Below, in pieces: positions 23,109-31,420 of a stretch of 64,000 bases of DNA. Numbering within the stretch: position 1 is the first letter of the stretch; every line of letters begins with the position of its first letter. Below the pieces are notes generated by a model. That model was not told the origin of the DNA and searched no databases. It saw only the letters and a program-made list of their open reading frames with translations. The translations under genes were made by a program, and so were the position numbers. This DNA is from Bacillota bacterium (GTDB lineage Bacteria > Bacillota > UBA4882 > UBA8346): assembly GCA_023392595.1 (NCBI GenBank), contig JAEVYU010000005.1:1-64000 (forward strand), in the 5' to 3' direction.

Positions 23109-24407
23109 ATGTCATTATCGATTGTGAAGATGGATAACCTTCCATTAGGATGTCGGGTACTAAGGTTCGGATGTTTTGGACGGGACGTTATTGAATTACA
23201 GAAGTTATTAAAAGCGGCCGGGGTTTATTTTGGTGAACCTGACGGATGGTATGGAGTTTTGACTGGAGAAGCCGTAATTTTATTGCAAAGGACTTTCCGG
23301 CTTCGAGTCGATGGGATTGCAGGCCGGGAGGTTTTGCGGTTGCTATTTCAAAAGGCTGCTAAAAGTGGGCGCATCATTTATCGGGTTAAAAATAATGAAA
23401 GTTTGGATTGGATATCGAAACAATTTGGGGTAAGAAAATCCGCGTGGCGAAGAATACCGGGCCAGGGAGACCCCCATAAGAAAATATATCCCGGACTCAA
23501 AATGCTTTTGCATGAAAAAATTCTTTTGAGATGGGAGTCCTCCGGGCTTAAACCGTTAACCTTTCCGGTAACGGGAATGGTTTATGCCGATTATGAAATG
23601 GAGCTGGATAGCAATTCACTTTCCATAAGCCGCTTTGGAGACGATGTCCAAATGCCGGAGTCTACCGTATACCATGTAATCAGCTCTACCCGGGAGGTTT
23701 GGAATCGGGTTTTGACTTCTCCTGGGTTATGGGACGGCCTCGTCAAAGAATTAAGGGCCTTAAAAAACTTAAAATTCGGTTTTGATTTAAGAGAGGTTCC
23801 CATCGAAAAGGTTCCACGCTGGAGAGATCTTTTGCATTTCATTCACAGGAAACTGGATATTTCTTCATTAGAGTTTCAAGTTCTGCCATTATTGCCTATC
23901 CGAAGAAAATTTGAAAACCGTTTATATTGGGTTAATCTTCCCATGATCGGATCTTACACCAAATACATCCTATTGGACCCGGTATATATGACGGAGAGTC
24001 CCGATTTATTTCAGGAATCGGCTGCTGCAACCTATAAAGCTATCGCCGGTATTATAAAAACAGGCTTAACGGAAAAGATTATTTTGGTTTGTCAAACCAG
24101 TGGTTGGAATTGGAACCTTAATCGAAATTTTGTTGAGAGAATTCCTTATAAAGTGGCCCAATTGCTTCGAGGGCAATATGGGAATATTCAACATCTGATG
24201 GATTCAAAGCTAAGCCTTATCGATTACCGGAGGCATCAAGAAGCTTGTTGCTTAATTTATCGGGATGAAGACGGCTGGCGGGAATTTTTAAATCACATGA
24301 TTCAACTGAATTTTGCCGGAGTGGCTATGATTGATTTTCAAAATCTCGGAAAAGCAGGTCAGGAAATCATTGCCGGCTTATTTAAAGTCCAAAAGGGAGC
24401 TGGATAG
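23109..24407 (+). CDS. Peptidoglycan-binding / LysM protein with GH18-like domain
   Basis: The 432-residue protein has a PG_binding_1 domain (about 20-85: R-D-V-I-E-L-Q-K-L-L-K-A...D-G-W-Y-G-V-L-T-G-E-A-V), then a LysM-like segment (about 90-135: I-Y-R-V-K-N-N-E-S-L-D-W-I-S-K-Q-F-G-V). A C-terminal domain shaped like the YaaH/GH18 spore-type glucosaminidases follows. The catalytic DxxDxDxE motif is not visible (the nearest is G-F-D-L-R-E-V-P), so activity is doubtful. No signal peptide is seen, as in spore-coat or forespore proteins of this type. The ATG at 23109 follows GGGGG. Confidence 0.7.
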   Translation: MSLSIVKMDNLPLGCRVLRFGCFGRDVIELQKLLKAAGVYFGEPDGWYGVLTGEAVILLQRTFRLRVDGIAGREVLRLLFQKAAKSGRIIYRVKNNESLDWISKQFGVRKSAWRRIPGQGDPHKKIYPGLKMLLHEKILLRWESSGLKPLTFPVTGMVYADYEMELDSNSLSISRFGDDVQMPESTVYHVISSTREVWNRVLTSPGLWDGLVKELRALKNLKFGFDLREVPIEKVPRWRDLLHFIHRKLDISSLEFQVLPLLPIRRKFENRLYWVNLPMIGSYTKYILLDPVYMTESPDLFQESAAATYKAIAGIIKTGLTEKIILVCQTSGWNWNLNRNFVERIPYKVAQLLRGQYGNIQHLMDSKLSLIDYRRHQEACCLIYRDEDGWREFLNHMIQLNFAGVAMIDFQNLGKAGQEIIAGLFKVQKGAG

Positions 24408-24409
24408 AT

Positions 24410-25834
24410 TTAAAAGTTTCTCCATAATTGAAGATCCCAATTGTTTTCATCATGCTTAAGATTTGATTCTCCTCCTAGGGATAACGACCAATTGGGATTG
24501 ATTTCCCAGGCGGAATTGATCCCTATCGTTGGAGAATAATTATCCCAAAGGTTAAAACCGAGTACAAGCCGGTTTGAAAGAGGAACATCAAGGCCCAACC
24601 CAAATTTGTCTTTGTAGATGCCGACCCGGGTTACATATTTTGGAGAAATCAAGGCCCATTGAAAAGTAGCTTGATTGTCCTGTCCAATATCATGTAATCC
24701 CAATAAAATTGAATTTTGGGGATTAAAAGATAAATTCATTTCATAATCGAGCATAGGATCTTTGTCTGGTTGATAGGTAACTCCAATACCGTTTTTGACC
24801 GAAATTTGTTCAAAGGCAGCCAGGTAATTGTTAACTTTGTCCACGGCTTCGCTGGTATCATTCAATGTTTTTTGCACCTTGGATAGGGGATTTTCACCGG
24901 TTGATATTTGATTTAAAACATTATCAATGCTGTCGGCCGCCTTTTTAATTGCCTGCATGGTTTCGTGGGCATCTTGAAGCAATTGTTCGATATTTTGTTG
25001 TTTGTTTGCAAGGATGGTGGTGAATTTCTCCAAATCAGCGGTAATTTCTTTCGCATGGGCAATCGTTTGTTTCAAATTTTCTCCTGTTTGACCATCATCC
25101 ATGCTTTTTAACAAGCGGTTGGCTGTGAGGGTGATTTCCGCCAATTGGGAGGATACGCCGGTAATATTCGTAACCAATTCATTAAGTTTCGGCCCATTGG
25201 TTTCGGAGAGGGATTCCATCATCAGCGCGATGTGGTTGATGCGCCCGAAAATTTCAGCCATATTGATGTTATGGAACTGAACCGTTATTTCTTCCAAATC
25301 GGCGCTGATCTTGTCCATCCGGGCGACGGTATTCCTCAAAGATTCGGTTACTACCGGATCGGCTACAAAGTTCTTTAATGAGTATGCTACTGCATGTAAT
25401 GAATCCAAAACCTCATAGGCAGTGGCATAAAATTGTTCGATAGTGACCGGGCTTTCACCAAATAAGCGTTTGGAGTTTGGGGGTACTTCTCCGGGTTTGC
25501 AGGGGATAATATCCAAATATTTGTCCCCGACTATACCGGAACTAGCAATCAGAACTTTAACAGATCCGGGGAGCTGTATATTGCGGTTAATACGCATGGC
25601 TACAATTACGCGGCGATCTTCGAAATAAATACGGGATACTCTTCCTACATCAACGCCGGCAAGTTGAATGGATGCCCCGGGTTTTAGTCCTTCAACCCGC
25701 TCAAAAACGGCTTCGATGGTATTGCCTCTTTGAAATAGTTGGGAGCCGTTCAGCCACAAAAAAGCGAAGCAAACGGTGAGCAACGCCGTAATTGAAAAGA
25801 AACCAACTTTTGTTTCTGGACTCGCCAAATTCAT
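24410..25834 (-). CDS. MlaD/MCE-domain lipid-transport protein with beta-rich C-terminus
   Basis: The 474-residue protein opens with one membrane anchor (about 11-29) and an MCE domain (about 38-117: V-E-G-L-K-P-G-A-S-I-Q-L-A-G-V-D-V-G-R-V). A long helical region rich in heptads (about 130-345) follows, then about 125 residues of alternating beta-strand pattern ending ...W-R-N-F. The beta-rich tail with a final aromatic residue looks like an outer-membrane barrel. In the diderm Firmicute Veillonella, MlaD of this architecture spans the whole envelope. It is the last gene of the operon after the permease and ATPase. Confidence 0.85.
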   Translation of the reverse strand: MNLASPETKVGFFSITALLTVCFAFLWLNGSQLFQRGNTIEAVFERVEGLKPGASIQLAGVDVGRVSRIYFEDRRVIVAMRINRNIQLPGSVKVLIASSGIVGDKYLDIIPCKPGEVPPNSKRLFGESPVTIEQFYATAYEVLDSLHAVAYSLKNFVADPVVTESLRNTVARMDKISADLEEITVQFHNINMAEIFGRINHIALMMESLSETNGPKLNELVTNITGVSSQLAEITLTANRLLKSMDDGQTGENLKQTIAHAKEITADLEKFTTILANKQQNIEQLLQDAHETMQAIKKAADSIDNVLNQISTGENPLSKVQKTLNDTSEAVDKVNNYLAAFEQISVKNGIGVTYQPDKDPMLDYEMNLSFNPQNSILLGLHDIGQDNQATFQWALISPKYVTRVGIYKDKFGLGLDVPLSNRLVLGFNLWDNYSPTIGINSAWEINPNWSLSLGGESNLKHDENNWDLQLWRNF

Positions 25835-25886
25835 AAAACTTCCTCCATCAGGGCGTTAGTCTTGAAATGCTCAGGAAGTAGCCCTT

Positions 25887-26615
25887 TCATAATCGATAAT
25901 GTTTGAAGAATTCTTGAAACAAAGGATGTTCAGCTCTAGCGACTTCCGAACGTTGCTTGATTTCAACGAGCTGGCCTTGATACAATAAACCGATTCGATC
26001 GGCTACTTTTAAAGCGCTGATCATGTCATGAGTTACCACGATGGAGGTAATCCCCATTTTTTTTTGCAACCCAAGAATTAATTCATTGATGGTATCTGCA
26101 ATCATCGGATCCAAACCGGCGGTGGGCTCATCATAGAGCAAAATGGGGGGGTTGATGGCAATGGCTCTTGCGATGGCGACCCGTTTTTTCATACCGCCAC
26201 TTAAATCGGAAGGCATTTTGCTCATTGTATCAGGTGAAAGTCCAACGATTTCTAACGACCGGGCTACCTCTTCCCGGATTTTCAGCTCGGGAAGTTTTAG
26301 ACGTCGTAAACTAAAGGCAACATTTTCAAAGACTGTAAGGGAATCAAAAAGGGCTGCCGACTGGAATACCAAACTCATTTTACTGCGGACTTCCTGCCAT
26401 TCTTGCCGGGTCAAGTTTTGGGTATTTTGCCCTTCAATGATGATAGAACCGGAAACCGGCTTAATAAGTCCCATGATCAAACGCAATAAGGTGCTTTTTC
26501 CACATCCGCTGGGACCAAGAATTACAAAAGTCTCTCCTTTGTGGAATTCAACATGAAGATCACGGATAATCATTTGATTATTGATTTGGTAATGAAGTTT
26601 CGAAATGGATATCAT
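25887..26615 (-). CDS. MlaF-type ABC transporter ATPase
   Basis: A 242-residue ATPase with Walker A G-P-S-G-C-G-K-S-T (34-42), signature L-S-G-G-M-K-K-R-V-A-I-A-R-A, Walker B L-L-Y-D-E-P-T-A-G-L-D and switch V-T-H-D. The K-K-R after the signature is characteristic of MlaF/MCE-system ATPases. It powers phospholipid movement between inner membrane and MlaD. It is the middle gene of the mlaE-mlaF-mlaD operon. Confidence 0.92.
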   Translation of the reverse strand: MISISKLHYQINNQMIIRDLHVEFHKGETFVILGPSGCGKSTLLRLIMGLIKPVSGSIIIEGQNTQNLTRQEWQEVRSKMSLVFQSAALFDSLTVFENVAFSLRRLKLPELKIREEVARSLEIVGLSPDTMSKMPSDLSGGMKKRVAIARAIAINPPILLYDEPTAGLDPMIADTINELILGLQKKMGITSIVVTHDMISALKVADRIGLLYQGQLVEIKQRSEVARAEHPLFQEFFKHYRL

Positions 26616-26670
26616 TGTTTATCCTTTTCCCTGTAAGCCATGGATAGTTCCTGATAATAAACCTAACGAG

Positions 26671-27471
26671 TCATAAGCGATATAAAATCATCGATAAAAA
26701 ATAATTGGAAATGAATATGGAAATACTGGATATTACTACGGATTGGGTTGTCGAATTTCCCACGCCGATTGCTCCGTTGGTTGTATGTAAGCCTTGATAT
26801 GCGCCAACTCCGGCGATAATAAGTCCGAAGAAAAAAGCCTTAATTAAACCGCCCAAGAAGTCCCAGTAGGTTACGAAAGTTAATATCCCGCTGATGATAT
26901 CACTGGCCGAAATATGAGCATAATTGACTGCCAGTGCAAATCCGCAAAAAATTCCAAATAAATCTGCAAATATGACTAACAGAGGCAACATTGCGGCGGC
27001 GGCGATGATTTTAGGAGCGATTAAGTAGTCAATGGGATCGGTGGATAAAGCCTCAAGAGCTTCTATTTGTTCAGTCACTTTCATGGAACCGATCTCCGCC
27101 GCAATGGATGATCCGACTCTACCGGCTACAACAACGCCGGTCAATACGGGAGCCAGTTCTCTGGCGAAAGCGAGAGCAAGTCCTTGCCCTAACTGGGATG
27201 AAAGGCCAAAGGTAGCAAAAATTTTGGCGATCTGCAGTGAAAAAACCATACCAGTCGATGCTGAAATCGCTAATACAATCGGAAGTGACTTGACGCCGAT
27301 AAATTCCATTTCTATAATGACATTTTTCCAATATACTGTGTGGGAAAGAAAGGATCGAATACTTCTTAAATACAGCTGAGTAATTGACCCTACATGGAAT
27401 AAAATGATGAATACTTTTTTACCAATAAAGGATAAGGGATTAATCTTCGGCGAATTCCACTGTGTCGGCAT
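26671..27471 (-). CDS. MlaE-type permease
   Basis: A 266-residue permease of the MlaE family. It has an N-terminal interface helix, then F-I-G-V-K-S-L-P-I-V and the strongly conserved block E-L-A-P-V-L-T-G-V-V-V-A-G-R-V-G-S-S-I-A-A-E-I-G. M-K-V-T-E-Q-I-E-A-L follows, then about five membrane spans. It forms the inner-membrane core with MlaF and holds the MlaD ring. First gene of the operon. Confidence 0.92.
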   Translation of the reverse strand: MPTQWNSPKINPLSFIGKKVFIILFHVGSITQLYLRSIRSFLSHTVYWKNVIIEMEFIGVKSLPIVLAISASTGMVFSLQIAKIFATFGLSSQLGQGLALAFARELAPVLTGVVVAGRVGSSIAAEIGSMKVTEQIEALEALSTDPIDYLIAPKIIAAAAMLPLLVIFADLFGIFCGFALAVNYAHISASDIISGILTFVTYWDFLGGLIKAFFFGLIIAGVGAYQGLHTTNGAIGVGNSTTQSVVISSISIFISNYFLSMILYRL

Positions 27472-28052
27472 TTTTTCATCCTTTTATTTCCTAACCGATG
27501 TTTGACTGACCCAAGATGACGTTTATTTGGAAATTTGTAGTAAATTCCGGGCGATTTGGTAATTTATGGTCGGTTTTTTAACCGGGGTATACAGTAACCC
27601 ATGGCGTGGTGCGTATTTTGAATTTTCAACTCTTTTAGCAATGAGTTTGGCTTAAAACGCTTGAATTAGAAATATTCTTTATATAATGATTCTGCATTTT
27701 CATTGAAAATTCCTGCTGAACCCTATTGAAACGGGACCTCAACGTAGATTCATAATGTTTCTTATCTTCAGGTAATATTTTGGAGGCTGGGGTATAATAC
27801 AAATATGCTGGTGATTGGTTTAATTACGAGAAAAAGGAAGGAAGCTTTTGGAGATTTAAGAAAGATGAAAACTTTTTTAAAAAAACTTGCGTGCACAAGG
27901 CGCGCAAGCTGTCATTTTAGATTTTCTTGAGAGTACTGAGATGAGTAGGGGAACATATTTTGACCCCTGGTAGCAGAGAAAATTATTCATAACTATCCGG
28001 CGCAAAATTGAGAAATCGGGAATATTCTTAGCGCATACGCGCTACCCGCATT
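27472..28052. other. Non-coding stretch before the small minus-strand gene
   Basis: About 580 bp with no supported gene. A hairpin CTTGCG/CGCAAG lies near 27886-27909 and AGCGC/GCGCT near 28029-28042. The mla operon promoter should lie just right of 27471, but I see no clear -10/-35 pair on the minus strand. Confidence 0.4.
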
Positions 28053-28148
28053 TTAACCGGGGGATTTTTTGCGATGCCAAATTAAGATCATTGTTTTTCC
28101 TTTTCTTTTTAGGATTGGATTTAAGATAGCGGCTAAAATATCAAACAT
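28053..28148 (-). CDS. 31-residue amphipathic small protein
   Basis: On the minus strand an ATG at 28148 lies five bases after an excellent AAAGGAGGT. It opens a 31-codon frame: M-F-D-I-L-A-A-I-L-N-P-I-L-K-R-K-G-K, then T-M-I-L-I-W-H-R-K-K-S-P-G and a stop. It is hydrophobic at the front and basic behind, like a membrane-active peptide or small membrane anchor. The ribosome site is the best evidence. No family recognised. Confidence 0.45.
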   Translation of the reverse strand: MFDILAAILNPILKRKGKTMILIWHRKKSPG

Positions 28149-28423
28149 AATAGACCTCCTTTCTTTTTTGGCCGGAAGATTGATATATCATATGAAAAAA
28201 TCCTGATGAAGGTGAATTAACCGGCTGTGTATAATGTAACCTTTTGGAGAAGCGCAGATTTTGATTATAATGATTAAAAATCTCAAATAGCAGGATTTTG
28301 GATATCCTGAAGAAGATTTTATAGAGGCTAATCCCGAAAATAAACTGTAAATAGCACAAATTTAGAAGGAAACTATTTTTGGCTGTCGAAAAAAACTATG
28401 ATTTGGAAAGGGAGGTAATTATA

Positions 28424-28807
28424 TTGCTACCGAAAGATCTGAAATACACAGAGGAGCATGAATGGGTTAAGCTTGAAGGGGAGAGGGTTAAAGTAGGAAT
28501 TACGGATTATGCTCAAAAAGAATTAGGAGATATTGTTTTTGTTGATTTACCCAGCGTAGGGGATAAGGTAACGGCTAAAGAACCTATTGCTACCATTGAA
28601 TCTGTGAAGGCGGTTTCCGAAATCTATGCGCCAATGAGTGGGGAAGTAATGGAAATTAATGATTCCCTTGAACATAGTCCGGAATTTGTTAACCAAGACC
28701 CTTATGGAAAAGGCTGGATTTTTATTATTGAGCCTGATGACCCTAAGGAAACTAGCAATTTGCTTGCTCCGGCAGCGTATACTTCTTTAATTAACAGCAA
28801 GGGATGA
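28424..28807 (+). CDS. gcvH: Glycine cleavage system H protein
   Basis: A 127-residue lipoyl-carrier protein: E-E-H-E-W-V-K, G-I-T-D-Y-A-Q-K-E-L-G-D-I-V-F-V-D-L-P, and the lipoyl lysine K62 in E-S-V-K-A-V-S-E-I-Y-A-P. It carries the aminomethyl arm between GcvP and GcvT, or acts in lipoate relay where those are absent. No gcvP/T gene is in the window. TTG at 28424 is the likely start, because GGGAGG lies ten bases upstream and the reading before it has no homology. Confidence 0.93.
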   Translation: MLPKDLKYTEEHEWVKLEGERVKVGITDYAQKELGDIVFVDLPSVGDKVTAKEPIATIESVKAVSEIYAPMSGEVMEINDSLEHSPEFVNQDPYGKGWIFIIEPDDPKETSNLLAPAAYTSLINSKG

Positions 28808-28966
28808 ATTGAAGCAAGCCTTTTTACAACGTTCATTTCATTGAATTAACGGATTGAAGTTTTATATTTTGAAAATATCTTGTGATAATTAATATGGATT
28901 GTACTCACCAAAGCCAATCATTTGAATTATCAAGAATGAATAAAACATCAATATGAGGGATATCGA

Positions 28967-29197
28967 ATGAAGTTTTACATTGGTGATATAGTTAAAATGA
29001 GAAAAGTACATCCCTGCGGCGGGACGGATTGGGAAGTTCTGCGGGTAGGTATGGATTTCCGCATTAAGTGTTTAAAATGTAATCGGGTCGTCATGTTATC
29101 ACGGCCTCAATTTGAAAAAGCAGTAAAAACCGTTGTTAAGTCGGCAGTACCAGCTATTTTGATTTCTGAAAATTCTCCTCTAAAACCCCTTGAATAA
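28967..29197 (+). CDS. DUF951 family protein
   Basis: This 76-residue protein is the small DUF951 type common in Firmicutes. It has I-G-D-I-V-K-M-R-K-V-H-P-C17-G-G, W-E-V-L-R-V-G-M-D and I-K-C35-L-K-C38, the Cys set suggesting a metal site. It is often encoded just upstream of rpsF or near parB/ychF; function unknown. Its final codons overlap the -35 box of the rpsF promoter. Confidence 0.9.
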   Translation: MKFYIGDIVKMRKVHPCGGTDWEVLRVGMDFRIKCLKCNRVVMLSRPQFEKAVKTVVKSAVPAILISENSPLKPLE

Positions 29198-29218
29198 AAT
29201 AAGATTAAAGTGTATAAT
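29190..29218 (+). promoter_or_regulatory. Promoter of the rpsF-ssb-rpsR operon
   Basis: TTGAAT (29190-29195) and TATAAT (29213-29218) are separated by exactly 17 bp, a near-consensus sigma-A promoter. It overlaps the stop codon of the DUF951 gene. Confidence 0.85.
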
Positions 29219-29295
29219 TCTACAATGAATTCCCTGCTCTGTGGAAATGAATCGCCATATTCGGGATAAAGCGCCTGCTTTATGGTGAAAACATT

Positions 29296-29340
29296 TTGGA
29301 CAGGGCCGTAAGCGTCAATTACTTGACGTTTCAAAGTCCA
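29296..29340 (+). promoter_or_regulatory. Putative S6:S18 autoregulatory RNA leader
   Basis: TGGAC (29297-29301) pairs with GTCCA (29336-29340). Inside is a hairpin AGCGTCAA/TTGACGTT with loop TTAC, preceded by an unpaired CCG (29306-29308). The known S6:S18 leader motif binds the S6-S18 complex through a CCG beside a hairpin. Position before rpsF supports the call. Confidence 0.6.
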
Positions 29341-29360
29341 GAGGGAGGAGGTGGTTTCAG

Positions 29361-29648
29361 GTGAGGAATTACGAATCAATGTTTATTCTAAAACCTGAAT
29401 TGGAGGAAGAAGCCATTGTTGCTGCGGTGTCCCGTTTTGAGGATGTTGTCAAAAACGGCGGAGGAGAGCTTGTGAAGACCGACCGTTGGGGTAAGCGACG
29501 TCTCGCTTATGAAGTAAACAACATTACTGAAGGACACTATGTTTTAATGACTTTTAAATCTCCAAGTAGCGTAGCCCAGGAATTGGATCGCGTTTTAAGG
29601 ATTCAAGACGATGTGGTACGTCAATTAGTGATCAAAAAAGATGAGTAA
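29361..29648 (+). CDS. rpsF: 30S ribosomal protein S6
   Basis: The 95-residue S6: R-N-Y-E-S-M-F-I-L-K-P-E-L, then K-T-D-R-W-G-K-R-R-L-A-Y-E-V-N and G-H-Y-V-L-M-T-F. It has normal length and no extension. It starts with GTG at 29361 after GGGAGGAGGTGG. It binds S18 in the small subunit platform and, with S18, probably the leader RNA upstream. First gene of rpsF-ssb-rpsR. Confidence 0.95.
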   Translation: MRNYESMFILKPELEEEAIVAAVSRFEDVVKNGGGELVKTDRWGKRRLAYEVNNITEGHYVLMTFKSPSSVAQELDRVLRIQDDVVRQLVIKKDE

Positions 29649-29665
29649 CGAAGGTGATTGTTAAG

Positions 29666-30079
29666 ATGAATCATATCGCCCTAATTGGTAGGTTAACCAG
29701 GGATCCGGAACTTCGTTATACTCCAAATGGTGTTGCAGTTGCGAATTTTGATTTGGCGGTCGACCGACAAACCACGAATCAGCAGGGTGAACGGGAAACG
29801 GATTTTATCCGTATCGTAACCTGGCAAAAACAGGCGGAGGTTGTCGCCAATTATCTTAAAAAGGGACGTCTTGTGGCGGTGGAAGGCAGATTACAAATCC
29901 GGAACTACGAAACCCAAGACGGTCAAAAACGTAAAGCTGCTGAAGTAGTGGCCAGCCGGGTGCAGTTTTTGGAAAAAGCTCGCGATGAGGCGGCTTCATC
30001 CGGACATAGCAGTTCAAATAATATGACCGAACCGAATGATGATATGGAAGGAATAAATCTCGATGATCTTCCTTTTTAG
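29666..30079 (+). CDS. ssb: Single-stranded DNA-binding protein
   Basis: A 137-residue SSB with an N-terminal OB fold (M-N-H-I-A-L-I-G-R-L-T-R-D-P-E-L-R-Y-T), the W-Q-K-Q-A-E-V-V-A-N-Y-L strand, a disordered linker and the acidic tip D-D-L-P-F that docks partner proteins. The ATG at 29666 has AAGGTG nine to ten bases upstream; a GTG at 29654 is too close to that site. Middle gene of the S6-SSB-S18 operon. Confidence 0.95.
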   Translation: MNHIALIGRLTRDPELRYTPNGVAVANFDLAVDRQTTNQQGERETDFIRIVTWQKQAEVVANYLKKGRLVAVEGRLQIRNYETQDGQKRKAAEVVASRVQFLEKARDEAASSGHSSSNNMTEPNDDMEGINLDDLPF

Positions 30080-30103
30080 GTGGATTGAGTGGAGGTGAAA
30101 TCA

Positions 30104-30370
30104 ATGGGCAGAAATAATGGAGATAGAGAAAATAGCGGTGGAAAAGAACGCATGATGCGACGGCCTAAAAAGAAGATTTGTTCTTTTTGCGTTGATAAAG
30201 TGCAAAGCATTGACTATAAAGAAACTGCTAAAATTCGTAAATTTATCACCGAACGGGGTAAAATATTACCGCGCCGGATCTCCGGCAATTGTGCCGTTCA
30301 TCAACGTCAGCTAACGATTGCCATTAAACGTGCAAGACAGATTGCATTACTTCCTTTTACCAGTGAATAG
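30104..30370 (+). CDS. rpsR: 30S ribosomal protein S18
   Basis: An 88-residue S18 of the zinc-type: C26-S-F-C29, and C63 with H66 in G-N-C-A-V-H-Q. The core I-D-Y-K-E-T-A-K-I-R-K-F-I-T-E-R-G-K-I-L-P-R-R is intact. The N-terminus is longer and basic. The ATG at 30104 follows GGAGGTG. A terminator overlaps the stop. Confidence 0.95.
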   Translation: MGRNNGDRENSGGKERMMRRPKKKICSFCVDKVQSIDYKETAKIRKFITERGKILPRRISGNCAVHQRQLTIAIKRARQIALLPFTSE

Positions 30371-30391
30371 AGGCCAACGGCCTCTTTTTTT
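30369..30391 (+). terminator. Rho-independent terminator of the rpsF operon
   Basis: AGAGGCC pairs with GGCCTCT around AAC and is followed by a run of T. Confidence 0.9.
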
Positions 30392-30599
30392 ACGAATAAA
30401 ATTTTGCAAGAAAGTCAGAAGAAAGAAATGAATTTTTATGCCCCTTACGGCTAAATGAATTCTACAAAGACGCCGGGAAACATGTATAAGAGTATTTTTA
30501 AATTTAAGGGTATTCCAGATTACCAATCTCTACGTACCAAATCACGCAGGAAATTTTTTTACGATAGAGAATACAATGGGTTGAAAGGAGAAACACTTC

Positions 30600-30920
30600 A
30601 TGTCTTCTAACAGCCCTGATATTAATATTGTTAAGAACGTTCGCACGATCGAATGGCTAAAGGCCGAACTGGTTTCGGGAATCGGGGCTTTATTTAAAGC
30701 AATGGTTAAAAATAATGAAGAGATGATCGCGGATTCACTGGCTGCTTTGATTATGGGCTGCTATTTTCTTGGAAAGCGCTTAAGCATCCCCTTTGACAAG
30801 CTGGATCAAAAGGTTATCAACCGATTGGAATCGGCCCCGCTCCAGGAACATGAAATTGAAGAGTGGTATGGGGATGTAACCAACTTAGAACAATATTTTA
30901 AAGAAAGACAGCAAAGTTAG
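30600..30920 (+). CDS. MazG-like family protein
   Basis: The 106-residue all-helical protein matches the short MazG-like proteins of Firmicutes: an N-terminal R-T-I-E-W-L-K-A-E-L-V and a central helix D-S-L-A-A-L-I-M-G-C-Y-F-L-G-K-R-L. Classic MazG pyrophosphatase metal ligands (ExxE...ExxD) are only partly visible, so catalysis is uncertain. It sits between rpsR and rplI, where many Firmicutes instead carry a DUF2232 membrane protein and GdpP. It ends 14 bp before rplI. Confidence 0.8.
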   Translation: MSSNSPDINIVKNVRTIEWLKAELVSGIGALFKAMVKNNEEMIADSLAALIMGCYFLGKRLSIPFDKLDQKVINRLESAPLQEHEIEEWYGDVTNLEQYFKERQQS

Positions 30921-30934
30921 GCAGGTGGAAAACG

Positions 30935-31381
30935 ATGAAGGTAATTTTAAATCAGGATGTGAAGGCTTTAGGCAAACGTGGTGAGGTTAAAGAAGTTTCA
31001 GACGGTTATGCCAGAAACTTTCTTTTACCGAAAGGATTGGCGATTGAGGCCACCACAAGCAATCTGAAAGTATTGAATGATAAGAAGGAAAGCGCAGCCA
31101 GAAAAGAGGAAATGGAACAGGCCGAAGCCCAAAGTCTCGCCCAAAAATTAGCGGGCGCTATTGTGACTTTTAAGGTGAAAACCGGCGAAGGCGGACGCTT
31201 ATTCGGCTCCATTACCGCCAAGGACGTGGCTGATCAAATTAAAAAAGAGCAGGGCCTGGACTTGGATAAACGTAAACTGGCTATTGATGATTCGATTAAA
31301 AATGTTGGTCAATACCCGGTTAAAATTCATTTATACAAAGGTATTTCCACTGAAATCACAGTAAAAGTAATTGGGGAATAA
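30935..31381 (+). CDS. rplI: 50S ribosomal protein L9
   Basis: A full-length 148-residue L9. The N-terminal 23S-binding domain reads M-K-V-I-L-N-Q-D-V-K-A-L-G-K-R-G-E-V...Y-A-R-N-F-L-L-P-K-G-L-A. A long connecting helix and the C-terminal domain (G-R-L-F-G-S-I-T-A-K-D-V) follow. Starts after GCAGGTGG. It probably shares a transcript with the MazG-like gene and lonC. Confidence 0.96.
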   Translation: MKVILNQDVKALGKRGEVKEVSDGYARNFLLPKGLAIEATTSNLKVLNDKKESAARKEEMEQAEAQSLAQKLAGAIVTFKVKTGEGGRLFGSITAKDVADQIKKEQGLDLDKRKLAIDDSIKNVGQYPVKIHLYKGISTEITVKVIGE

Positions 31382-31420
31382 CGCGCCTCATGCGCGATGT
31401 CTCTAAGGAAAGGAATTTTA

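Noticed and set aside
28141..28359. 72-codon minus-strand frame overlapping the 31-codon gene
   Set aside because: Its start lacks a ribosome site and it reads through the strong AAAGGAGGT used by the small gene at 28148.
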